From NCBI GenBank assembly GCA_019671005.1, contig CM033715.1, positions 930,001 to 994,000 of the forward strand: 64,000 bases of DNA, read 5' to 3'. Below the pieces are notes generated by a model. It ran no database searches and was not told the origin of the DNA. It saw only the letters and a program-made list of their open reading frames with translations. Numbering within the stretch: position 1 is the stretch's first letter; every line of letters begins with the position of its first letter. Shown here piece by piece: positions 37,471 through 49,899 of the stretch. This stretch comes from Hibiscus mutabilis (lineage: Eukaryota; Streptophyta; Magnoliopsida; Malvales; Malvaceae). The position numbers were made by a program, and so were the translations under genes.

Positions 37471-37720
37471 CAATGGCGGATTCATGTTTTATTCAGGGTA
37501 GGCAAGTGTTCACCATGAAATTTAAATTTTCTTCTATTAGTTATCCATTCTACTAATTATGTGCAGCCACATACGAATTATAATCAAAGGTTGGCTAAAT
37601 ATGCACATAAATAGTAACTTGTTCTTTCTTAGGAGTCCATAAACAATTCTTAAAAAAGGTTGTATGTTGTACTCCACTTTTTAAGGCACACTCTTAAAAA
37701 TATTTTTGGATTCACCGCTG
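37471..37720 (+). mobile_element. hAT-like MITE, copy B, 3' of the YUCCA gene
   Basis: Starts CAATGGCGGATTCATG and ends GGATTCACCGCTG, imperfect TIRs of the CAGTGGCGGATCC type. Flanks TATAGATA (37463-37470) and TATGAATA (37721-37728) match at 6 of 8 positions, as an old 8-bp target duplication would. It ends about 110 bp past the YUCCA stop codon and could contribute to that gene's 3' end. Confidence 0.65.
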
Positions 37721-37827
37721 TATGAATAGGTGTCTGATATCAAAATACACAGCTGCCCACATGTAGTATGTATACTTTACTTTTCAACCAAAAATCTGTT
37801 TCTATGTCTCATCCTACTTCAAAAGGA

Positions 37828-40040
37828 TCATAGTGTTGATGATTGGTGCAGAAGTGGAGTGAAGGGAAGACGAGTGAAGGGAAGACGATCGTCTTCCCAA
37901 CACCGTTGTATGTCATGCGCAATCTTCGTAGCATCTATCGATGTGCCTAGCAATCCACGTTTAGTGAACCCCACGGTGTATAGCCCGCATTCGCCTTTCC
38001 ACCCGTTGGGGAATGGCTGCCGAGGGTACCCATCTTTCTCTGAGAACATCTTTTTTTCCTGAGAAATTAAAGATCTTTAACATACATACCTTTAAGAATC
38101 GCAGATGGAAAAAGGACAAGAAAATGTAGTGAAATAAAAGGTTTGCATACCTTTAGCCAAGAGGGTACATTGCTTTTATAACCGGTTGCTAATATGATTG
38201 CATCAAAGTTCTCAGTTTTGCCATTGACAAACTCCACAGCGTGCCGTTTTAGGCTCTTTATACTTGGACGTACCTACATCAACAATGGTTCTAAATTAAG
38301 AATTATGAATATATATATATATGTATATATGTATGTATATGTATCATATGTTTCATTCGGATGTCTGAAGGGAACCCGGCTATTTCGAGAGATGTTTTTG
38401 AAGTGATGTTTGTCATTCAGTTTTTTTTTTTTTTTTGTCTCTCATACCACTCTTGGTGGTGTTGGGAACACCATTTTACCTCTCGTACTCTAGGAGAATG
38501 TAAGAAATCATTTTTCGGTGATTTCGTACTACCACTTGTACCTGAATTAAATACCGAAACTATAGAAATACAATATCGAATTTGTTGAGAGGTTCACGAC
38601 GGACTATCTAACGAACAAATTACAGTTTAAAGAGTTTCTCGTAAAGGAGTTGAATATTCCCTCAAGTACTATTTTGAAAAACATTGTGTTATAGGGAAAA
38701 AAGTGATGTGATAGGAGTGACAAAAGGGTAAAGTACCTTAATGTCTCCGCTTTTGATTTTAGCAAGCGTGCCAACATCCAAAACGGGTGTTTTCCCCGAC
38801 AGATTCTTCAGTTCAAGGGGACCCAACTTTGGCCGAACCAATCCGAAGCGAGCAGTGTCGCCGAGCATCAACTGAAAGACTATCAGCAAGAAGCAGTCGA
38901 CGAGCCGCAACGGCAGCCATTTGAGCAGCCACATGGACAACCCAAAAGTCGATATCCCTAGCATCTCTTGTGGGAGTACATGAACCTTCAGTTCCATAAA
39001 CCCAACAAAGGAAACAGTTTGAATGGACACTCTAAACAAAGAATAACATAAAAACATAAGATCCTAAGGTTTTATTTGTTTATTTTACTATGTTTCGCAT
39101 GCTTGAGAATCCCAAGAAAGTGAAAGAACAAAGATCTTTGTTCTGTTCTTTGTCTACCTAACTTTGGTAATAGTAACTTGCTTTTGTCGGTCTTACAACT
39201 AAATCAACTTTGGGAATTGAAGTGATTTTGCTTTATAAATTAAGTAAATCATATCAGATATCACTTAATTTTAAAATTAATATCAATTATATTATTAAAT
39301 TAAAAATTAATATTATTTTAATACTTAGACTCCAAGAGATTTCTTACCGTATCTCTCACCACAAGTGTAGGGTTTGCATTATGATTACAAAGATCCAAAC
39401 ACACCTCCATGCCTGAATTCCCACACCCCACCACCAAAACCCTTTTCCCTCTAAACTCTTCTCCACTTTTGTACGAGCTCGTATGTCTTACATCCCCACC
39501 GAATCCCCCGATCCCATCGACCTCCGGCGTAATCGCCTCTGCATTCTCCCCCGTCGCCACCACCAGCCACCGACAAACGTACTCCATCACCTTCCCTTTC
39601 GCCCCGACGCTTCTCACGCGCCAAAACCCCAGCGTCCGGTCGTACTCGGCCCGCAAAACCGTCTCGTTGAACCTCGGCCGAATATCGAACTTCCGAGCGT
39701 AGGCTTCCAAGTAGTCCACGAATTGCTGCTTACTAGGGTAAGTGGGGAAATCACTAGGAAACCCCATCAATGAAAGCTCGCAGAATTGCTTCGGCAAGTG
39801 AAGACGAAGCCGGTCGTACGTCTTGAGTTGCCACAAAGACGCTATGCAGTTCGATCTCTCGAGGATTACACTCGGCACACCTTTCTCTTTCAGGCAAGCG
39901 GCCGTCGCTAAACCCGACGGCCCCGCGCCGATAATAACCGGCCCCGGAACGTATAAACAACGAGACGACGACTTCATCTTCTCGATGAATATGGGATCAT
40001 GAGCTTGTTTTCCTTCTATATCTCTCAAGCAATACTCCAT
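37828..40040 (-). CDS. YUC2: YUCCA flavin monooxygenase (auxin biosynthesis), YUC2-like
   Basis: Four exons on the minus strand: 40040-39348, 38985-38737, 38273-38151 and 38058-37828; 431 residues, one frame. The family oxidises indole-3-pyruvate to indole-3-acetic acid with NADPH, FAD and O2. Seen: FAD-binding GAGPSG at residues 38-43, the FMO-type VATGENAE near 161-168, NADPH-binding GCGNSG at 205-210 and LATGYKSNV near 342-350. The N-terminus (MEYCLRDIEGKQAHDP), QEMLGISTFG and the PFPNGWKGECGLY segment are closest to what I know of YUC2, with YUC6 next. An in-frame TTG lies eight codons upstream, but the first ATG at 40040 aligns with the family start. The tail holds a duplicated pentapeptide, RLPFTRLPFT, from a 15-bp tandem repeat at 37858-37887. 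Confidence 0.92.
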
Positions 40041-40312
40041 GAACAGATCCCCGGCAACTCCCAAGCTTCAGATAATTATATCCCTTTTGTTAGCTTAAGA
40101 AGAACAGAAAAAACTGAAAAGAAAACATCTGAGTGGATTAAGAATACAAGAGGGAAAGATGAAGAAAGAAGTTTGGGAATTAATCAGCATTCATTCAAAT
40201 TTCAACCATGGAAGATAAACGCATAGAGAGAAATCGGTAGAATGAAAGAAGGAGAGAAATTAAGAGTAAGAGAGACAGAGAAAGATGGTGATATGTGTGA
40301 TATGTCAGTAAC

Positions 40313-40341
40313 ACCTATATATATATATATTTATATATATT
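40313..40341 (-). promoter_or_regulatory. TATA-rich stretch upstream of YUC2-like gene
   Basis: A TATATATAAATATATATATA-type run about 280 bp upstream of the start codon, followed downstream by a CT-rich probable leader (CTCTGTCTCTCTTACTCT). It may serve as the TATA box or be a plain microsatellite. Confidence 0.35.
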
Positions 40342-40609
40342 CCTTTTGTTTCTTTGAAGAATACGTTTTCATATACACGAGGGGGAATTGAGTTTGAGAT
40401 GTGGTAAAGGAGGGGGCAAAAATTAAATGGCATAACATAAAAATTAACCCTTTTTATTGTATTCTCTGCCTCTCGGTTTCCTGGTGCTTTAATTAATTCG
40501 TGTTGCACATTTAGTTGTGGTAGTGAGTTTCTTAGTGGAGATGCGATTTTAAGCTGCTTATCACTTGGACAAATTCATTGATAAAAATTAACCTTTAATA
40601 GAAATACTC

Positions 40610-40820
40610 TGTCACTTTTTGGTGTTCCTATATATGTCATAGCACGGAAAAATTAAGTTTATGGTTTAAGATTGAGGTTTAGGATTTGTGGTCAAGGCTT
40701 ATAGTTTAAGATTTAAGGTGTTGATTTAGCTTTTAGGATTTATAATTTAGAATTTAGAGTTAGAGTATAGGATTTAAATTTTTAGTACTGAGACATATAT
40801 AAAAACACTGATAAGAGACG
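40610..40820. mobile_element. Short inverted-repeat element with telomere-like core, copy 2
   Basis: GTCACTTTTTGGTGTTCCTA pairs with the reverse of TATAAAAACACTGATAAGAGAC. The core has GAGGTTTAGGATTTG-type words. Confidence 0.5.
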
Positions 40821-40829
40821 TATATAGGA

Positions 40830-42284
40830 AAATTATGCTTTCAAAGTTCTTAAAGGAAAATTATTTAATACATACGTAATGTACAACACTTTCTGTATAA
40901 GCGATAATAGACTTAGTTTAGGGTTCATAAACTTAAATTATCGAGTTTATAATTTGGATTATAATTTAAAATTTAGAATTAGATTTAAATTTTACTAATG
41001 TTTAGAGGGTAAATATTCAAATTTATTTTTTTAAATTAAATTTGAAATGTCTGCGCTCTGCAGGAACTGTAAATGCATTTACTTCATACACCACCGCATG
41101 GGGACGTGACTCTCATCTGTCATATCAGGAACTTAGAGACCTCATTGGTTGAGTATTTAATTACTTAAAATAACCATTAAAATGGATTTCACTTCTTTTA
41201 CAAATAATCTCCAACTCAATTCCAGTTAGGATAAGTTTGACAGTCATAATTAAAATCTAGAAGCTTGTTGGTATGATTCTCATAGGATTTGCCTGTTTTT
41301 TTCGTATAAATTAATATTTAATTTATTAATCGATTAATTACGAAAAAAATTATTATGAATATGAATTTTTTTTTCAACTCAATTTGTTTCGTACAAAATA
41401 TTAAATTTTAAATTATAATATTACTTAAAAGACTTAACGTCTCATCCCAATAAATTAACCGTTAGTTGATATTTGATAAGACTTACAGTTTTGATATGGT
41501 GAGTGGTCAAATTTGTAATCATAGAAAGAAATGGGATTTAATTGAATGCGGTTGATTAGTTCATAGTACAATTAAAATTATATTTAAAAATTATTTGATT
41601 GAAGGTTTTTTAAATATATTTTTTTTATATTTTGATCAACTATAAATTTTAAATAATAAGAAGTCAAAGATGAAAAATTTGGCAAAAAATGCTAAAATGT
41701 GACTGATTTAGTGGGACGCAGTGAATACATATTACCAATAGTAAAATGATGAAATTATGTCAAATCAAGGTAAAGATAATAACGTTCGAATTGACTATAT
41801 TAAAAGAATAAAAAACCATATTTCGACCTCATTGGCAACAAAGAAGAGTATGATACAGTTACGAGTCAGAGAAGAATATGAGGAATGATCGTGGGGTAGT
41901 AACGATGGAGATGGATGTGATAGTGGTTTCAGATCAATGATAAATAAAGGCCAAATTGAATAAAAAAAGTTCGATTTATGTATCCGAAATTAAAATTGAA
42001 TTATTTGAATTCATTAAACATATGAAAAGGGAGGCAAATGAGAAGGGAAAATATCAGCAAAAGGAAATAAGTGAACGGGAATGAATCCCCAAAGAGCAAA
42101 TGATATATACATGGACATGGTCTCTAGAGGGCCACTCCCTTGGACTTGGACAAGACAAGCTTAGGTGGTTATTAACTACCTCTATGTCAGGTAATCCATT
42201 CACTTAATAACCAACTGTCCGTCCAATCAATGTTACTATGTTTTCTTTTCTTTCATCAAGAAAAATTAAAATTAAATAAATATT
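40830..42284. other. Intergenic, no gene found
   Basis: Includes a likely reversed SINE-like copy near 41270-41480 (GATTCTCATAGG, TCAACTCAATTTGTTTCGTAC, GACTTAACGTCTCATCC). The rest is AT-rich with no recognised feature. Confidence 0.4.
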
Positions 42285-42430
42285 CCGTATCTAATTTGTT
42301 GACCGATTAATTCAGATTAAGTACTGCAGAAACTCGTTATAGGTCTATCAATCTAGTTTGTTTTATTCATAATATTAAGATTTAAACATTAAATTATTTG
42401 CGAGATTTAACACATTATCCTACTAGACTA
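42285..42430 (-). mobile_element. SINE-like repeat, reverse orientation
   Basis: ATCTAATTTGTTGACCGATTAA, TTCAGATTAAGTACTGCAG and AGTTTGTTTTATTCATAATATT in family order. Confidence 0.5.
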
Positions 42431-43074
42431 ACTCATTTATTTTGATTATTCTTATGATTACTTAATGTATTCAAAGTTTGAAATTTAATTAACATTTGAT
42501 CTCCGGCGGAATAAATGTACAAGAAGAATGTGTCTTGTCATATTGCTTTCGTTATTAGTAGCCACTGGTTTCTCTACTTTGATACTATAACCAACAACAA
42601 AAATGGGAAATGCCAAATTAATTTGAAAGGTATGAGTAGGTGAGAAACAGATGATTTTATAATATATATGGTCGTCCACCGGTTTCCCAAATTTTTACCC
42701 TGATTAATTTTAACTGACTCGTGTCACACGCTTAATTTTGGTGTGTGAGTTTCTCAGTAGAGTTTTCTCTATGCACAAGGCATCAAACTCAAAATTTGCT
42801 TAAGCACTATCAAGCTACTTACCACTTGAATTAACTTCTGTTAGTTATCATCCTTGTTCTTTAAGAACACCCACAAGCTCAGATCTTAAACCGTCGTTGC
42901 TCGTAGTTCAAATAAAAAAGAATCAACCATCTTTAACCACTATAACAACCATCTCTCTCGATATACATCAATAAATACATTTGTTGGATTTATCAATATA
43001 TTTCTACTTACCATTGAATTAAGTTTTGAATTGGTCATTATTGACATGCACTACCGTCTTTATTATTTTTTTCT

Positions 43075-43690
43075 CGAAAAAATATAATTTATTATTAAGA
43101 GACAAACACTCTGAACCGGAGCTGAGTGTCTCATTAAAAACCTCTCTAAGCCTAAATGGAGGAAAAAAATACACACAACTCAGTATACTATAACAACAAA
43201 ACTGAACTTAGTAAAGCAACACCAGAACAAAGATCTGAACAACACCATATAATATAACGAAACTAGTCAACCGTCTGACCACAAAACATGAATCACCTCA
43301 TCCAAGTTAACACCTGAAATGATTGCTGCACACCACCATACTACCTTGCATGCAAAACCCCCCTTCAAAGAACGCCAAGAATGAAAAGACAAATCTTGCC
43401 AGCATAAGTCTCCACACTATTGCCGAGAATTAACTGTAAGCTCCTCAAAGTACCTCTATGATGGCACCAACGCAAAAAACAACCTCTCGTACAATATGAA
43501 GAACAGGGACGAGACTCCCAAAATCGAAGCTCCACTCCAAGTAAAGCTCAATCCAAACTAACACACAAGAGTCATGTAACCAAATAAAAGCTCACCCATG
43601 AAATGATACCATGCAACACAAGCATCCTCCAAAGAAATCAACAAAACACCAATCCCCTCCGACGAGTGAGAAGATAGTAAAATGAAACAT
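43075..43690 (-). mobile_element. LINE 3' end fragment
   Basis: Read on the minus strand this is a G/T-rich non-coding stretch ending GAGACACTCAGCTCCGG, then TCTCTTAATAATAAATT and a T/A-rich end TTTTTTCGAGAAAAAA. That form is typical of 3' untranslated ends of plant LINEs. No reverse transcriptase remains. Confidence 0.45.
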
Positions 43691-44589
43691 AAAATATATA
43701 TATTTAAATTCAACGATTGAATTATATTATATATATTTAAATAATTCGACATTTTTAGTTTACTCAAAATTTGATATGCATAACGTATGTAAAATGAAAC
43801 ATAAAATATAATTGTTGAATTATTAAAATATTTTTAATTTACTAATTAAATTTTTAAATAAGAAAGATTAAATTTATTGATTTATTTCGAATTATGACCA
43901 AACTAGTAGAATGCATAAGTTTCGGTGACTAAAATTAATATTATACCAAGTCTTTGTTTTAGTTTCAATGACATAGTGATTTGTTTGTTAACAAATCTTT
44001 AATTGAGTGACATGTTTGTTCTTAAATCTATAATTGAGTAACTAAATTGTTATTTTTAAAAGTGATTTGTTTGTTTTTAAAACTATAAACGAGTGACTGA
44101 ATTGTTACTTTTAGGAAGAGAGTGACATGTTTGTCATTAAACCTATAATTAAATAACCTGTAATGTAATGTACCCTGAATATTTAATCTCAATTTTATAT
44201 CAGGTTATAGGTTATAGGGTGAGTATATGCCACAACATACTAATTTAACGCTAAAAACGACATTATAAAATGTTAAAAAATGCGCATCCTAAAATATTAT
44301 TATATATTTTAAAATGTTATACTTTTCAATAATATATTTTAGTTTGATGGGTTTTTAATTATGTGGTAACATTTTAAGTGGTATGTTTTTTAACATTTTA
44401 AAGTGCACCTTTTTAACCTTAAAGTAAGACGTGATACCCTAGACATACCCGAGTCTATAACTATATATGATTGAACCCAATAGCCAGGTTCGGCCTTACA
44501 ATTGCACAACTTGGGGCGTTGAGTCATTAATGCACTGAAAAGTCTCGGCTGAATTTATCACAATTTCAGCGAGGTAACAAAAGTTTGGG

Positions 44590-44835
44590 GTAAACTACAA
44601 TGAAGATCACTCATTTATTGGTAAAGTTACATTTATATTATTAAATTATTAAAAGTTACACTTGAGTCATTCAATTGTGGGTAAGAATATATTTGGGTTA
44701 CCCTTCATATTTACAAAACATATACTATCAATTTGTGTATTAGATTAATTAATGATTTCAAATAAAGTATTCTAGTAGTAACGAGTGTATACAAGTGATT
44801 TGGAAGAAAAAATGATTAAATTGATATATATTTTT
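44590..44835 (+). repeat. Dispersed 250-bp repeat, copy 2
   Basis: Matches the reverse complement of 19880-20131 (see there). Confidence 0.7.
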
Positions 44836-45106
44836 AAAAAATGATAATTAAATGATAGAAGAACTATGAGATTGATAGAAAGAGAGGCAGTACTCTCTGA
44901 GATTTTATTGATTCTCAACCGTAATATCTTCAATGGAAGACCGGTCAAGTCTGTTAAGAAACGGCACTAACAAACTCTCCTAACTGTTTTTATACAAACT
45001 TAATTAGTCAAAACTGCTCAGGTGCAGAATACAACATCCTAGATAACTACCTCCACTTACTAAGCCTTATAACAAAAGACTAATTATTCTAATATACGCA
45101 CGCTAA

Positions 45107-45318
45107 AATGAGGCTATATAAAAATGCTTACAAAAATGGTAAAAATTTATGTATCGACTTTTATGTATATATAGAAATGCTTATAAAAATAGTAAGAATT
45201 TTAGTATATACAAAAATGTTTATCATTTTTGTAAGTATTTTTGTATGTACATAAAAGTCGATACATAAATCCTTAGTATTTTTGTAAGTATTTCTGTACC
45301 ACCTCATTTTAACCTCAT
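45107..45318. repeat. Hairpin element, about 100-bp arms
   Basis: ATTTATGTATCGACTTTTAT on the left (from 45145) and ATAAAAGTCGATACATAAAT on the right are a perfect inverted pair. Pairing continues outward (AATGCTTACAAAAATGG with TTTTGTAAGTATTTCTG) to GAGG/CCTC ends. Non-coding MITE-like hairpin. Confidence 0.75.
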
Positions 45319-45444
45319 TCTAAAAGTTTCATTTTAGACAAACCCTGTCATCTTTCCAAAAAAACTCAAAGCAAAAGCAAAAGACCTAAACGGCGTTGGG
45401 GGCCAATCACCCTCTTGGCCAACGGCGGCTGGCCACCTCACTAT

Positions 45445-45935
45445 GTCTGTAAACAAACTGAACGAACACGAAGGATGATATGTTTATGTTTGTTCATTTA
45501 ATTTTAACCGAACAAATGAACGAACACGAAAAACTAAACATACATAATTTCTTGTTTGTGTTCGTTTGTTAAGAAAAGTAGCTTGTTCGTGTTTGTTTAT
45601 GTTCGTTCGTTTAAATGATAAATGAACACAAGCGAACGAACATAAAAGAACATATGTGAATAATTTTAAACGGATATAAACGAACGAACGTATGTGAATA
45701 AATTTAATTTTTTTAAAAATTATAATACTTTAGTCTTGAAAAATAATAAATATAAATGAATAAATGTAAACAAATATAAATGAATGGATTACCGAACGTT
45801 CACAAACGTAAATGAACGAACGAGCTAGTTGTTCGTGTTCGTTCATTTAATTAAACGAACAGAAAACCTTGTTCATGTTCGTTTGTTTAATAAATAAACA
45901 GACTTCTTGTCAAACGGTTCACGAACAATTCGGAC
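45445..45935. repeat. GAACGAAC/GTTCGTTC-rich block
   Basis: Dense degenerate copies of GAACGAACA and its complement (for example AACGAACACGAA, GTTCGTTCATTTAA, AAGCGAACGAACAT) in both orientations across about 490 bp, so the stretch can fold on itself. No fixed repeat period. Confidence 0.7.
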
Positions 45936-45949
45936 AACGGTTAGTTCGT

Positions 45950-46700
45950 TTACTGCCTTACTCCTCACCCTTTCCCATCTCTTTCAACCTCCTTCGTCAC
46001 TGGTTTTTGTTTCTCTTTTTTTTCTTTGTGTTTTTATTTCATTTTTTTACCTTTTTGTCTGTTTGGTGAGAGTTTTCTTTCCTTCGACTATGATTTTGGT
46101 TCGAGCATGTTTTTGTTTGGAGGAAGATGGACCCATGGTGGCTTGGGTCGCGAAAGAGCGGGTGGAAGGCTTGTTGTGGCCTCCGTTTTTCCCTCTTCTT
46201 TCTTCCTCTGGTTTTGGTGTTGTGCTTAGTGTGGCCCTTTTTGTTGCAGGTCCTCTTGGAGTTTCGTTTTGCTTCCCCAAGCTTCACCCTTTCGTTCTCT
46301 TTGAAGCCGGTGGAGAGTTTCTTTGAGTTTGTCGTCCCTTTTGTTTTCCTCTTTGCGTTTGTTTGTTGTTTCGGTGGCAAACTTGTCGAGAGGGGTTGCT
46401 TTTTTAAGCCATGTTGGATTATCTGTCTGTTCTGGCGTCTGGCTCTTTGGAATACCTGTCGGACATCTCGACCGCCAAGGACTTTCGTTTGGCTATGACG
46501 CTCGACCTTCTTTTCTCCACCAGAGATTCCGCTGCCATTTGCCTTGACTTTTCTATTTGGGTTAGGGTTGTTTGGTTTCCTTGGGCTTGTTTGCCCGTTT
46601 CTGCTTTGGGCCCTGTTGTCCTTCTGTACTCTAGGCCCTTCGACTCCTTTTGTTTGTATTCGGTGTTTGATTTAATTAATCTTTTATTTCAAAAAAAACA
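45950..46700 (+). mobile_element. G/T-rich retroposon-like 3' region ending in poly-A
   Basis: About 750 bp with much higher GC than its flanks, T/C/G-rich and without a long protein-like frame. It ends TTGATTTAATTAATCTTTTATTTC followed by an A8 run near 46690. This matches the look of a plant LINE 3' untranslated region and tail. The several overlapping frames here are low-complexity artefacts. Confidence 0.35.
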
Positions 46701-46799
46701 ATATAAAAATGCTGCAAACATATGAAACAAACTCAAAAAGATGGTGGTGGAAGGCTTAGGAGCCGAAAGTTTGTAGAAAATACACATTACTATTATTAT

Positions 46800-47306
46800 A
46801 ATTAAGAGTGAATTATATCACATGTTATTCGGTTATCAGTAAGAATATAAATGAGTTATTTATTTTTTAAAATTTAAAATAAGTGACTTAGTTAATAAAT
46901 GTTACAAGCATGTTAATTTGCTGTTAAAAATTAAACAGGTTAACTTTTTAATTACAATCAATAATCAGATTGTTATAATCAGATCACCTCATTGTAACTA
47001 AAACTTAATTTTTGTGTATACTTAACGATAAAACGATATTTTTATAATGATATAGTAATTGAATGGCTCGTTTATAATTTGAAAAATTCAAGTAACTATT
47101 TGTAATCTTACTAATAATTGAATAACTCGGTGTGTAAGTTAGCCTATAATTAAAAAAGAAGAAGAAAGTGAGGCCTAGAGTCTAGACACCTATTCTCCAA
47201 TACTGAAGGAAGAGTGTATCTTATTTACAGGTAAAAGACAATAGCAGTTTGAGAATTGAGAATAACAAAGTTGATACTATATATAGTAATATGAAAAAAT
47301 ATTATT
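46800..47306. other. Intergenic, decayed inverted-repeat element
   Basis: ATATCACATGTTATTCGG near 46815 and the reverse of AATTGAATAACTCGGTGTG near 47114 suggest old paired ends. No gene. Confidence 0.3.
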
Positions 47307-47516
47307 TATTCTTTTTCGGTGTCCTTATTTATGCCTCTAATACTAAAAAATAATAAAAAATTAAATTTTAAGCACTACCCTAAATTCTAACTCATAAACC
47401 TTACACTTTACACCTTAAAAAATACACTCTAACCCAAATTCTCTTAACCCTAACCATAAACTCTAAATTTAATTTTTAGTGTGAAATCATAAATATGGCA
47501 CTAAAAAAAGATAGAA
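47307..47516. mobile_element. Short inverted-repeat element with telomere-like core, copy 3
   Basis: TTTTTCGGTGTCCTTATTTATG pairs with the reverse of CATAAATATGGCACTAAAAAAAG. The core has TAACCCTAACC and ACCCTAAATTC. Confidence 0.6.
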
Positions 47517-48411
47517 GATTTCTATTCTAGTTACATAAATGATTCTTTTAAGGGTTTTATAATATGGGTTTTAGACCAACCGTGTGAGCCTGCAATCCAA
47601 TAGTGGTCAAGTATAGGGCAGATGTTTGTTACAAGTTTTAAAGTTATTTCATGTTCAAGATAAGAATCAAATATTCGACTACTGATTAAAGTAAGATAGA
47701 CTCTTACTATCTCTCCTAAGCCTCGCGGTTGAGTATTTTTTATACAATGGCTAAAATTAGTCATAATCTCCTTTGTCCTTAAATCAAAGGTTGTTATACA
47801 CTTAAACATGCTGGAATTCATTATCTTTTAGATGTTATGATAGAAACGTTACTAACTGAATTAAGACTTAGTCGACATAGTATATATTTGTCTTCGAATT
47901 AGTCATTATATCATATATAAATTTTTTGATGATGTGGAAGAAAAGGGAAAAAATAACTGATGTTAGCATTTTAATTATGATAAAATAGCTGACGTTAGCT
48001 TAATAGTTTGATATTGTTTTTTCACGTTCTGGTGAATTTGAAAAAAAGGAAGTTTGAAGGCTAAAAGAGGCACAATAAAAGTTTAAGAACTAAGATGACT
48101 AAATTGTTAAAAGTGGAGGACCAAAATATTATTCTTCCTTGAAAAATCCATATCTCACTCACACTATCCGAAAAGTCAGTTTGGTCCTACTTGATTGTTT
48201 AGCTTAGTTTACAAATACAATATAAATACATAAATTAGAGAATATGTCCAAACCATTTCCATAAAACCTTAAATACTCTAATTAGAAGCTTTATCTTCAT
48301 CTCTATGATCTATCACTATCATCATGTGAATTCAATCAAATTTATATAGTTCCAAACCAGCCCTTATTTCATGGTTATCATTTATGGTCAAATATATTTT
48401 TTAAACCACTA

Positions 48412-48556
48412 ATATCTAATTTATTGACTGATCAATTTGGATTAGATATCACATAGGTTTATTATGAGAACGATCCTTTTCATCCTATTTTGTTTCATTT
48501 ATAAAATTAGGATTCGAGCTCCTGACCTTGCTTAACTTAAATATATTAATTTGAGT
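48412..48556 (-). mobile_element. SINE-like repeat, reverse orientation
   Basis: TATCTAATTTATTGACTGATCAA, TTATGAGAACGATCCTTTTC and TTAGGATTCGAGCTCCTGACC; the last block looks like a reversed B-box (GTTCGAATCC type). Confidence 0.5.
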
Positions 48557-49597
48557 AGGATTTAGAGGTGCTTAACCTAAATCTTCATGGAAACACAAAA
48601 AATGAAAGGATAGTGAGCAAGATTACATCAACTCCCACAAAGCATTATCCTACTATTCATTCGAACTTTACCCTCTATTTCTTATGGTTAATTATATCTT
48701 GTCTCTGATATTGGTTTCTGACTCCGCCCTGTATAGCACATGATAAAACAACTGGTAGTTGGTATTACTTTGATTAGGTAAAGATTAAGGACGGAAAGCA
48801 AAATGTAATTATTTCCTAAACATGTCATTAGCATTTTAATTATTAGTGTGATTAGTGAAACGAGATATAGAATCTAATCATCATGGAAATTAGTGGGGTA
48901 TAGGAAAGAAGAAAATTAAAGTAATTAAAGCAAAACACTTTTGGATATTTTGTGATTTAATGGGAAAAGGTGGTGTGATATTGTAGCATGATTAAGCACA
49001 ATCAAATAAAAAGCTCAATGCTTCATTGTGAAGATTGGAAGATACTACTTGATTAACCTTATTAAAAAAAAATTATAAGAAATAATGAAAAATTCATTAA
49101 TTAAATACTTCAAGAAATATAAGAAAAAGGGTATTACAATTTTGTCTTCATGTTGCCTTTTTGAAGCTAAAAATATCATAAACATGTAGCCTTTTCATAT
49201 TGGTAGTGCTAGTAGGCATTTTCCTATTGAAAATGGCAATGGAGTTTGCAAAAGACCAATTAAATTAGAATTCTAGGTGCTATACCATATTTAGATATGA
49301 TGAAAGGTGGTAGTGTAATGTTGACATAAAATAATAAAATTAGGTCGAGATTAAATTAGGCCATGTGGTGTAGACCGTCAATTTGCATAAGTGGAAAGAT
49401 TCTCTTTTTTAAAATATGCTTCTTCTCTCATCGAATGGTTGCAAAGAGTTCTCTGCATTCAACTATATAAATTTCATTTAGTTTTACGTTTTTCAAATAT
49501 AATGGTAAATTGATAATTGAGACTATTTTTTTTTATTTCATAAAATCTCTTTATTCTCTACTATTAATTTTAGTCATCCATTTACATTCATTCAAAA

Positions 49598-49775
49598 CAA
49601 AAATCATATGTCGGTGTCTTTATTTATGCCCAAATACTAAAAATAAAATTCTAAGCATTGACCCTAAATTATAAATACTAAATCTTAAACCATAAACCCT
49701 AAAATCTACACTAAATTTTTATATGTTGAGACATAAATATAAGCACACAAAAAACATAAAATTTATGTTTTACTC
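49598..49775. mobile_element. Short inverted-repeat element with telomere-like core, copy 4
   Basis: GTCGGTGTCTTTATTTATG pairs with the reverse of CATAAATATAAGCACACA. The core reads AAACCATAAACCCTAAAATC. Confidence 0.55.
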
Positions 49776-49858
49776 ATGATTCATCCAACAATCTAAAAAA
49801 GTGTAAAATTTAAAAACTTTACGTGATGTAAGAGGATCATACATCAAATATATATATT

Positions 49859-49864
<6 letters not shown>

Positions 49865-49889
<25 letters not shown>

Positions 49890-49890
49890 T
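49865..49890. repeat. TA microsatellite
   Basis: About 13 TA units. Confidence 0.85.
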
Positions 49891-49899
49891 ATGATATAA

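Noticed and set aside
39409..39773. Plus-strand Pro/Ser-rich frames over the YUCCA exon
   Set aside because: Antisense to a strongly supported conserved exon.
39754..39960. Minus-strand frame over the YUCCA exon in another frame
   Set aside because: Shadow frame; the FAD-motif frame is the real one.
45869..46725. Overlapping plus- and minus-strand frames (60-139 codons)
   Set aside because: All are low-complexity Phe/Leu/Val or Lys/Thr-rich readings of a GC-richer retroposon-like block; no domain and no splice logic.
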